From NCBI GenBank assembly GCA_002695115.1, contig NZOA01000021.1, positions 17,692-25,284 of the forward strand: a stretch of 7,593 nucleotides of DNA, read 5' to 3'. The notes beneath the pieces were generated by a model. The model was not told where the DNA came from. It ran no database searches and saw only the letters and a program-made list of their open reading frames with translations. Below, one piece after another: positions 1-5,578 of the stretch (positions are counted from its first letter, which is position 1; every line of letters starts with the position of its first letter). Both the position numbers and the translations under genes were made by a program. The stretch is from Planctomycetota bacterium (GTDB lineage: Bacteria > Planctomycetota > UBA8108).

Positions 1-281
1 AACGAACAGCCCGATTCGTCTGCGTCATCTGCTGCGTACCCGTGCCGGATGATCCCCGGAACGCGCCCCCCGCGCTGTTCTACTCCGAGGGAATCTGTGC
101 CGGACGCATCGCCCTCGAGGAGGCGGGAAAGGGCGGCTTCGGCTACGACCCTGTGTTCGTGGAAGAAACAACCGGCCAGACCTTCGCTGAGCTGGAGGCG
201 GAACGGAAAAACCACCTGAGCCACAGGGGACTGGCCCTGCTGGATTTCAGGTGCAAATTCGAGGCTCTCTCAGGATCCTGA
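1..281 (+). CDS. rdgB: RdgB/HAM1-family XTP/dITP diphosphatase, C-terminal part (5' end outside window)
   Basis: The reading frame is open from the left edge (first full codon at position 3) and gives 92 residues before TGA at 279-281. The family hydrolyses non-canonical purine nucleoside triphosphates (ITP, dITP, XTP) to monophosphate and pyrophosphate in the cytoplasm, cleaning the nucleotide pool. Visible family features, in order, are the strand RTARFVCV, the loop GKGGFGYDPVF (visible residues 42-52) and the C-terminal motif KNHLSHRGLAL (69-79), which in known members contacts the base and phosphates. The end position relative to the last motif is normal for the family. The GTG at 42 is internal, because family sequence continues upstream of it. 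The N-terminal half, including the substrate Lys and metal-site Glu, is not in the window. The family call is secure; the exact substrate range is inferred. Confidence 0.93.
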   Translation, partial: RTARFVCVICCVPVPDDPRNAPPALFYSEGICAGRIALEEAGKGGFGYDPVFVEETTGQTFAELEAERKNHLSHRGLALLDFRCKFEALSGS

Positions 282-322
282 CCACACTGGGGCGCTACGG
301 CTTCTTTTCCCCAGCCGCGAAG

Positions 323-352
323 TTGGACGGAGAAAAGGGCTCATGCTAATAT
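323..352 (+). promoter_or_regulatory. Probable sigma-70-type promoter of lepB, placed for a leaderless mRNA
   Basis: A -35-like TTGGAC (323-328) is followed by an 18-bp spacer and the extended -10 element TGCTAATAT (344-352). A start 7 bases after the -10 box would fall at 359, the A of the lepB ATG. No Shine-Dalgarno lies within 15 bases of that ATG; the purine run at 331-339 is too far away. The same TGC-plus-AT-hexamer arrangement appears before rnpB. The promoter is inferred from sequence only. Confidence 0.55.
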
Positions 353-358
353 GCCGCC

Positions 359-2035
359 ATGAGCAGCAGGCGCAATGAGCCGGAACAGGCCGAAAAGAAG
401 TCCGGCGAGGAGAACACGTCCGATGTGAAGCGGTCCGGCTTTGACAGCTTCAGGGAAAATATCGAGGCGATCGTCGTAGCCGTCATCCTGGCCGTATTTG
501 TACGGCATTTCGCCGTCGAAGCCTTCGAGATTCCCACCGGCTCGATGGCCCCGACCCTCTTCGGCATGCACGTACAGGTAGAGAGCCCCAATACCGGCCT
601 CTCCTTCGAGGTAGGCGTACCCAGCAATTCATCCAGCGGAGAGCTCAGGATAAAGGACGCGAAACCCTACCTCGTCTGCACGGAAGACTGCCCGAATGAG
701 CACTGCGGACTGAAATTGCACGCCAGGGGTCCCGGCGACGTTCTCTTCAGCAGGACGAAGGCCCTTCCCGCCGCCGGCGGGATCCCCGTCGAATGCCAGT
801 CCTGCAAGACCCGGTGGAACGCCGCCCGAAGCTCGTTCAGACAAACGACGGCGGTACTGAAGGAGATGAGGTGCCCCCTCAGCGGACATCGATGGGAGCA
901 CGTCATCGAGCCGCTCGATCACTCCGGCGGAAACAAGATCCTCGTCAACAAGTTCGCCTACGATATCGGTGAACCCCAGCGCTGGGACGTGATCGTTTTC
1001 TCCTTCGACCAGTGGAAGAATTACATCAAGAGACTGGTGGGCCTTCCAGGAGAAAAGATCGACCTGGTCTACGGAGATGTATACGTCAACGGCAGGATTG
1101 AACGAAAGCCGGAGCACCCCTACATCCAGAGCGTCCTCTGGAAAAAAATATCCGACAGCTCTGTGCGAGAGGGCGGTCTCAGCCGCGTGAAGGCCTGGAA
1201 GGAACCGAAAGGTGTCGGCGTCGGGGCCTGGCAGGAGCTTGCCGATGGTCGCTGGAGCATCACCTCGGCAAAGAGCTCCGAGCCCGCCCTGCTTGAATAC
1301 CAGCGGGGACTGGACAACTACATCCCGTACAACTCGCTCTCCGGAAACTCCCCCCGCCACTATAGCGTTGGAGATATGAAGCTCGGTTTTACCGTCAGGC
1401 CGGCGACGTCAGGGGGATGGATCGGGGCCGAGATCCGCGACGGGGACTGGACCTTTCAATTGCGCCTGCCCACAGGCAAGCCGGCACCCGGGAGACCCGC
1501 GGTGCTCGAGCGTGTCGTCAACGAACCTCGCAGCGACATCAAGAACCCCCTCAAGCTGAGACACCCGGCCCCCGGGATATTCCAGGAGAAGGAGGGCATC
1601 TCCCTGCGGCTGAATGAAGAAAGCAGGATCGACCTGGTCAACTGCGATGACTGCCTGATCGTCCGCCTCAACTCGGAAATCATCTTCAGCCTCAAGGCGG
1701 CCGAGGGATACGTCACCGTCCCGGATGTCGGCAACCCGCCGCCCCCGGCTGACCACTCCCAGTATTACCTCCGCCTGCTGGGCAACCGGGTAAACGCGAA
1801 CGTGGAAGAGATCGAGATCTGGCAGGACATCTACTACACCAGCAACTACGGCGGGCGGTGGTCGCATGGCATCCAATTGGAGGACGAAAGTTTTTTCGCG
1901 CTCGGAGACAACAGCCCATCATCTTCAGATGGAAGATTCTGGGGGTCCGTGCCGGGAGACAATATGCTGGGCAAGGCGCTCCTGGTCTTCTGGCCGGGCT
2001 GGCCTGATAATTTCCAGTTGCGGTTCATACGCTGA
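359..2035 (+). CDS. lepB: Signal peptidase I with two large periplasmic insertions
   Basis: This enzyme removes signal peptides from proteins exported by Sec or Tat, acting on the outer face of the inner membrane. The 558-residue product has a charged N-terminus (1-34), one membrane segment (about 36-52) and the signal peptidase boxes. Box B is PTGSMAPTL with catalytic Ser62. Box C is ILVNKFAYD (194-202). Box D is YIKRLVGLPGE with general-base Lys224. Box E is GDNSPSSSDGR (516-526). The family is usually about 180-330 residues. The extra length lies in two places. Residues about 72-190 form a Cys-rich region (Cys107, 111, 116, 146, 149, 172), possibly zinc-ribbon-like. Residues about 250-505 are rich in predicted beta strands, possibly a LamG-like sandwich, with CDDC at 429-432. 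I recall the same layout in planctomycete enzymes. The catalytic pair is intact, so it should be active. ATG 359 is chosen because it follows a -10 box and gives a normal N-terminus. lptB follows after 19 bp. Confidence 0.93.
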   Translation: MSSRRNEPEQAEKKSGEENTSDVKRSGFDSFRENIEAIVVAVILAVFVRHFAVEAFEIPTGSMAPTLFGMHVQVESPNTGLSFEVGVPSNSSSGELRIKDAKPYLVCTEDCPNEHCGLKLHARGPGDVLFSRTKALPAAGGIPVECQSCKTRWNAARSSFRQTTAVLKEMRCPLSGHRWEHVIEPLDHSGGNKILVNKFAYDIGEPQRWDVIVFSFDQWKNYIKRLVGLPGEKIDLVYGDVYVNGRIERKPEHPYIQSVLWKKISDSSVREGGLSRVKAWKEPKGVGVGAWQELADGRWSITSAKSSEPALLEYQRGLDNYIPYNSLSGNSPRHYSVGDMKLGFTVRPATSGGWIGAEIRDGDWTFQLRLPTGKPAPGRPAVLERVVNEPRSDIKNPLKLRHPAPGIFQEKEGISLRLNEESRIDLVNCDDCLIVRLNSEIIFSLKAAEGYVTVPDVGNPPPPADHSQYYLRLLGNRVNANVEEIEIWQDIYYTSNYGGRWSHGIQLEDESFFALGDNSPSSSDGRFWGSVPGDNMLGKALLVFWPGWPDNFQLRFIR

Positions 2036-2040
2036 GTGAA

Positions 2041-2046
2041 GAGGAG
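2041..2046 (+). promoter_or_regulatory. Ribosome binding site of lptB
   Basis: GAGGAG lies 8 bases before the ATG at 2055, just after the lepB stop. It fixes the lptB start at 2055 despite the long non-conserved N-terminus, and suggests lptB is translated from the lepB transcript. Confidence 0.75.
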
Positions 2047-2054
2047 ATGGAATC

Positions 2055-2876
2055 ATGACATCAGGCAGTGACAATCCGGTCCACGGTGGAGAAGCCGGCG
2101 GAGAGACCGACTCCGAGACGGCAGTCTCCACGAAAGAGCCCGCCGCCGAGCAGGAGCCACTGCTGCGGGTAGAGGGCCTGACCAAGAGCTACACCGGGAA
2201 GCTCGTGGTGCATGGTGTCAGCTTCAGCGTCGAGCCGGGCAGGATCGTCGGATTGCTCGGCAAGAACGGCGCCGGAAAAACGACCACGTTCCGCATGACA
2301 ATCGGCATGGTCAACCCGGAGGAGGGGCAGATATTCTTCATGGGAAGAGATGTGACGCGCTACCCGATGTACAAACGCGCCCGTCTCGGAATGGGCTACC
2401 TGTCCCAGGAGCCGAGCGTCTTCAGGGGATTGACGGTGGAACAGAATCTCAACGCGATCCTGGAGCTCTCGCCGATGCCGACCGCCGACCGCGTCCGGAA
2501 ACGAGATGAGCTGGTGGAGGAATTCGGGCTCGGCAAGCTGCTCAATTCCAAGGCGGCTATTCTCTCAGGCGGCGAAAAGAGGCGCCTGGAGATAGCCCGG
2601 GCGCTCATCATGGAGCCCCGCCTCATCCTGCTCGACGAACCCTTCAGCGGGGTTGATCCGATCGCCGTCAGCGAGATCCAGCAGATCATCATGAAGCTGA
2701 CGGACAGGGGCATAGGAATCCTGCTGACAGACCACAATGTTCGAGAGACCTTGAATACGACCGACCGCTCCTACATCATCCTCGACGGCAGGATCATCGC
2801 CCACGGCAACCGTGAACAGATCCTCTCCGATCCCAATGCCCGTAAATATTACCTGGGTGAACGTTTTAAGATGTAG
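2055..2876 (+). CDS. lptB: LptB-type ABC transporter ATPase of lipopolysaccharide export
   Basis: LptB is the cytoplasmic ATPase that, with LptF and LptG, powers movement of lipopolysaccharide out of the inner membrane. The 273-residue product carries Walker A GKNGAGKT (69-76), Q-loop Gln118, signature LSGGEKRR (170-177), Walker B ILLDEP (191-196), D-loop SGVDP (198-202) and switch His227. The stretches LLDEPFSGVDPIAV, TDHNVRETL and the ending YLGERFKM are characteristic of LptB rather than of other short ABC ATPases. LptB is usually about 240 residues. The extra length is an acidic, low-complexity N-terminus (about 1-35). No lptA, lptC, lptF or lptG gene is visible here, so the partners must be elsewhere. 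lepB precedes it by 19 bp and a small membrane-protein gene follows 44 bp later, a probable operon. The remaining alternative is a closely related branched-chain amino-acid-type ATPase, which the DHNVRETL motif makes unlikely. Confidence 0.92.
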   Translation: MTSGSDNPVHGGEAGGETDSETAVSTKEPAAEQEPLLRVEGLTKSYTGKLVVHGVSFSVEPGRIVGLLGKNGAGKTTTFRMTIGMVNPEEGQIFFMGRDVTRYPMYKRARLGMGYLSQEPSVFRGLTVEQNLNAILELSPMPTADRVRKRDELVEEFGLGKLLNSKAAILSGGEKRRLEIARALIMEPRLILLDEPFSGVDPIAVSEIQQIIMKLTDRGIGILLTDHNVRETLNTTDRSYIILDGRIIAHGNREQILSDPNARKYYLGERFKM

Positions 2877-2920
2877 ACCCTCCGGGAAACGGACAGGACC
2901 CCTGCCTGCGAAATGAAACC

Positions 2921-3355
2921 ATGATGACTGACAATTCTCTCTTCGACAGAATCCTGGCCGCCGTGCTCACCTGGCTCATCCCGGGAGCAGGCTACTGGAT
3001 TCTCGGCTACAGGAAAAAAGCCCTCGCGCTTGGAATCATCCTGCTGGGGCTCTTCTGGACCGGAGAATCCATCCTGGGCGGCTCCATGGCCGTTACCTAC
3101 GAGGTACATCCCGTTTTTTTCTACCTCGAGGCGGGCAACGGTCTGAGTACGTTCATCTCGAATTGGGCCTGGGGAGACCCTGTCCATGAAGATGGCCTGC
3201 GCTCGATCCAGAACATGCCAGTCCATCTGAACCTGGGGATCCTCTTCTGTGTCGTGAGCGGCATGCTCAATATCCTGCTCGTTCTGAACATTCTCGACTC
3301 AGAAACCTGGCAGCAGGCCGCGAATGGCCCCGCAAAGGAAGGAGAGGCGGAATGA
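2921..3355 (+). CDS. Small membrane protein of unknown function with a PGAGYWILGYRKKA motif
   Basis: I do not recognise this 144-residue protein with certainty. It has hydrophobic segments at about 8-28, 34-53 and 104-125, with a polar, probably extracytoplasmic stretch between about 56 and 100. The first two segments are joined by PGAGYWILGYRKKA (21-34), which resembles the turn of TM2-type membrane proteins, where a Pro-Gly-x-Gly helix end is followed by a basic loop. The tail (127-144) is polar and acidic. I recall similar planctomycete proteins under a DUF name (possibly DUF6677), but this is not verified. The start ATGATG at 2921 has no clear Shine-Dalgarno, yet the only other near-cognate start in frame is a CTG at 2906. 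It lies 44 bp after lptB and overlaps the next gene by 4 bp, so it is probably in the lepB-lptB operon. A role in envelope biogenesis would be guesswork from position. Confidence 0.78.
   Translation: MMTDNSLFDRILAAVLTWLIPGAGYWILGYRKKALALGIILLGLFWTGESILGGSMAVTYEVHPVFFYLEAGNGLSTFISNWAWGDPVHEDGLRSIQNMPVHLNLGILFCVVSGMLNILLVLNILDSETWQQAANGPAKEGEAE
3335..3344 (+). promoter_or_regulatory. Strong ribosome binding site of the 66-residue membrane protein gene
   Basis: AAGGAAGGAG ends 7 bases before ATG 3352 and lies inside the 3' end of the preceding gene. With the ATGA stop/start overlap it supports translation of this very small gene. Confidence 0.75.
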
Positions 3356-3552
3356 AGCTTGCGACCGAGATTCTCGCCCTCCTCAGCCTCGGCTTCATCA
3401 TCCCGCTGGTGAACGCTATGAGCTACCCCGATGAACCCCGCCGCATCCTGCGCCAGAGCCTGCATTATTTTTTCCTGCTCACGGGAATAACGCTGATCCT
3501 CTGCGCCGTAATTGCCTGCCTGGAGTGGATTTTCATTCGCCCGCTGCTATAA
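3352..3552 (+). CDS. 66-residue membrane protein with two membrane segments, unknown function
   Basis: The product is almost entirely hydrophobic. One segment runs from about residue 4 to 22, a polar hairpin SYPDEPRRILRQS lies at 24-36, and a second segment spans about 38-62. I do not recognise the family. The start is well supported: the ATG overlaps the upstream stop (ATGA, 3352-3355) and follows a strong Shine-Dalgarno, so it is probably translated by coupling and may work with the upstream membrane protein. Its basic loop is expected in the cytoplasm, with both ends outside, but topology is only inferred. The stop codon TAA (3550-3552) is part of the TATAAT box of the rnpB promoter, so the two features constrain one another. 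Confidence 0.72.
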   Translation: MKLATEILALLSLGFIIPLVNAMSYPDEPRRILRQSLHYFFLLTGITLILCAVIACLEWIFIRPLL

Positions 3553-3553
3553 T
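3545..3553 (+). promoter_or_regulatory. Extended -10 promoter of rnpB, embedded in the stop of the upstream gene
   Basis: TGCTATAAT is a perfect extended -10 box. Its last base is 6 bases before G3560, the 5' base of the RNase P P1 helix, so promoter and RNA end agree. The -35 is weak; the best candidate is TGGATT at 3526-3531 with a 16-bp spacer, as often tolerated by extended -10 promoters. The TAA stop of the preceding gene is inside the box. Confidence 0.72.
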
Positions 3554-3559
3554 CGCCGA

Positions 3560-3943
3560 GTCAGTAGAGGTCGAGACCGCGGCCCACAGTTGACGGCCTT
3601 CGGGCCGACTCATTGATTCAGGGCCGAGGAAAGTCCGGACTCCGCAGGGCGGTGTGGTGGATAATTTCCACCGGGAGCGATCCCAGGGAAAGTGCCACAG
3701 AAAATATACCGCCGACCTCGAAAGAGAATCGGTAAGGGTGAAAAGGTGAGGTAAGAGCTCACCGCGAGGGTGGTGACACTCCTCGGCATGGTAAACCCCG
3801 CACGTAGCAAGACCGAATAGGGGAGCAGAGGCTGCCCGTCTCGCGCGGATTCGTCCGCACCACTCCCGGGTAGGTCGCAAAGATGAATGGTCTCGGGTTG
3901 GACTCCGGTCCAACCAACAGAATCCGGCTTATAATCTGCTGAC
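3560..3943 (+). ncRNA. rnpB: RNase P RNA, bacterial type A
   Basis: This is the catalytic RNA that cuts the 5' leader from precursor tRNAs, working with the RnpA protein. The diagnostic conserved blocks are present in order. GAGGAAAGTCCGGACTCC is at 3626-3643, followed by CCAGGGAAAGTGCCACAGAA and ACCGCC, then GGTAAGGGTGAAAAGGTGAG. GGTAAACCCC (from 3790) contains the GGU that pairs with the tRNA CCA end. GCAAGACCGAATAGGGG follows, and ACAGAATCCGGCTTAT lies at 3917-3932. The ends are set by P1: GTCAGTAGA (3560-3568) pairs with TCTGCTGAC (3935-3943), nine pairs including one G-U. The size, about 384 nt, is normal for type A. The P3 arm is capped by a UUCG loop. It has its own promoter and terminator, so it is probably transcribed separately from the genes before it, though read-through could add to it. 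Confidence 0.96.
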
Positions 3944-3975
3944 CGGCCGGCCTTCGGGCCGGCCGTTTTTTTTTT
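3944..3975 (+). terminator. Intrinsic terminator of rnpB
   Basis: A perfect 9-bp GC stem (3944-3952 with 3957-3965) closed by a C(UUCG)G tetraloop is followed directly by ten Ts (3966-3975). It starts at the base after the P1 helix, so termination alone nearly defines the RNA 3' end. Read on the minus strand the hairpin has no T-run after it, so it should act mainly in the plus direction. Confidence 0.95.
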
Positions 3976-3994
3976 CGTGGCGAGGCGGCCGGGC

Positions 3995-5578
3995 TCAGGG
4001 GGAATTTCCGCACTCGATGAGATCGGAGGTGGTGTCGAGGCCGGGAACCGGGTAGGGAGGCCGGGGCTCTGCTCCGCTCCTGAACAGGAAATCGAGCAGG
4101 TAGACGGCATCGGTCAGCTCCAGGCGGCCATTGTCATCCGCATCGGCATGGTCTTCGCATTCCAGCGATGACTCTCCCCTGAAGAGGTGAAAGAGAACCG
4201 TCACGGCGTCGGAGATGTCAACGACCCCGTCCCGGTTGGAGTCTCCCCTCACGAATGCCGGGCGCCCATCAACCCCGGGTCCGAAAGCATGGATGGTACC
4301 CCTGTCGGTGCTGACGAAGAGCCTCCCGCCGGCAACCGCCAGCCCGTACGCCCTGCCCTCCACCGGCGAGCTCCAGACCGTCTCACCGGTGGCGCTGTCA
4401 AAAGCTGCGACCTCATCGCGACCGCCGGCGAAGAGCGTATCCCCGGCGAGAACCAGCTCGTAGGGGAAGCTGACGTCTCGGCTCCAGATCACCCTCCTGT
4501 TGCTGCGGTTCAGCGCGGTCAGGGAATCATCCGCGAGCAGATAGGATACCGAGGAGGTGACGACCATGGAGTTGCCCCCGTCGTAGACGGCCAGACTGTC
4601 ACGACTGGAGGCGTTGAACTCCTCGAGGCTGGCCCCCTCCCGGGAGCTTGGCCCGTTGATCAGCGAATTCCCCGCCAGCAGCGCGAAGGTACCCATCACA
4701 TCTCCTCCGAAGCGACCCTGCAGGAGCCCCGAGGAGCGGTTGAATACGTACGGTGAGCTTCTTCCGGCCGGAAAGTAGAGATTGGACGCTGAGAGAAGGG
4801 CGTAGCCCTGCAGCGATACATCGTTCCTGCGCAACCGCCGCCAGCGATTGGCGCCGCGGTCCGATCCCGTGACGGCATCGACGGCGCAAATATAGACTCC
4901 CTCACCGGGAAAGAACCCCGCGCTGAAATAGGCCACATTACCGCTGACGAGAACACCGCTTCGAACCGGCCAGAGAGAGACGTAGCGCCCGTTGCTCGGC
5001 ACCAGGCGGTTGTCCTCACCCGCGGCCGTATAGCTCCAGCGCAGTGATCCATCGGCCTGGCGCAGGCAATAAACCGTTCCATCCTCCGACCCGAAGTAGA
5101 CGTGACCGGATTCTATGGTCGGCGCGAAACGCACCGGCCCATCCGTGGTATAGGCCCACTGCCGCCGGCCGTTGGCCGGGTTCAGCCGGTAGACCGTATC
5201 ATCGACTGAAGAGCCGAAGTAGAGGCCCTCCCCGGCCACCGCCACGTGGAAGGCACGGTCGAAGGCCAGCCGTGACTTCAGGAGCACCTGGTTGGTGGCG
5301 TAGTAGTTTTTCTTCGCGGGACCGGTCCAGGCCGGAGCGGGCGGGTTGGCGGAGCGGTAGGCCCAGGTCTGCGTCAGGGGAAGCTGCAGTCGCTCCGGGG
5401 AGACACCACTTCGCTGGAGATCGCGGCGATGGGTCGGCCAGTCCTCGGCAAACGACACCCCCGCGAGTCCCGGCAGCAGCGCGAGCAGGACCCCGAAGAC
5501 GCGGAGAACCCGTCGAAGCTCTCCTCCCTGCCGCGGCGCCGGCGCCGCGTGAGTTTTCCTGTTCCGGGAACTCACCAT
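3995..5578 (-). CDS. Secreted PQQ-type beta-propeller protein with C-terminal dockerin-like domain
   Basis: The 527-residue product starts with a signal peptide. This has a long basic n-region (1-26), a hydrophobic core (about 27-41) and probable cleavage after VSFA (44). Residues about 46-435 form a PQQ/BamB-like propeller. Blade signatures are VYRLNPANGRRQW (129-141), VYCLRQADGSLRW (169-181), LTALNRSNRRVIW (353-365) and AAFDSATGETVW (391-402). Residues 445-503 are two dockerin-like calcium loops, DSNRDGVVD (446-454) and DADDNGRLE (479-487), each followed by a helix with hydrophobic residues. A Pro-rich tail with Cys523 follows. No enzyme active site is evident, so ligand or protein binding is more likely; actual PQQ binding is not shown. 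The start at 5578 is chosen because it has AGGA 8 bases upstream, begins a signal peptide and overlaps the preceding stop. The longer open frame up to 5959 runs through the coding region of the upstream gene and has no domain. Partner genes for the dockerin are not in the window. Confidence 0.9.
   Translation of the reverse strand: MVSSRNRKTHAAPAPRQGGELRRVLRVFGVLLALLPGLAGVSFAEDWPTHRRDLQRSGVSPERLQLPLTQTWAYRSANPPAPAWTGPAKKNYYATNQVLLKSRLAFDRAFHVAVAGEGLYFGSSVDDTVYRLNPANGRRQWAYTTDGPVRFAPTIESGHVYFGSEDGTVYCLRQADGSLRWSYTAAGEDNRLVPSNGRYVSLWPVRSGVLVSGNVAYFSAGFFPGEGVYICAVDAVTGSDRGANRWRRLRRNDVSLQGYALLSASNLYFPAGRSSPYVFNRSSGLLQGRFGGDVMGTFALLAGNSLINGPSSREGASLEEFNASSRDSLAVYDGGNSMVVTSSVSYLLADDSLTALNRSNRRVIWSRDVSFPYELVLAGDTLFAGGRDEVAAFDSATGETVWSSPVEGRAYGLAVAGGRLFVSTDRGTIHAFGPGVDGRPAFVRGDSNRDGVVDISDAVTVLFHLFRGESSLECEDHADADDNGRLELTDAVYLLDFLFRSGAEPRPPYPVPGLDTTSDLIECGNSP

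Noticed and set aside
287..314. Hairpin CTGGGG/CCCCAG between rdgB and lepB as a terminator
   Set aside because: Only six pairs with a 16-base loop and no T-run after it; termination here is not supported.
629..1876. Long minus-strand open frames opposite lepB (629-1360, 1409-1876)
   Set aside because: They mirror the codon structure of lepB in GC-rich DNA, show no recognisable domain and have no ribosome binding site that stands out.
2894..2904. Small CAGG/CCTG hairpin between lptB and the 144-residue gene
   Set aside because: Four pairs with a 3-base loop and no T-run; too weak for an attenuator or terminator.
3533..4110. Minus-strand open frames across rnpB
   Set aside because: The region is fully explained by the RNase P RNA and its terminator; the translations are low-information and cross the hairpin.
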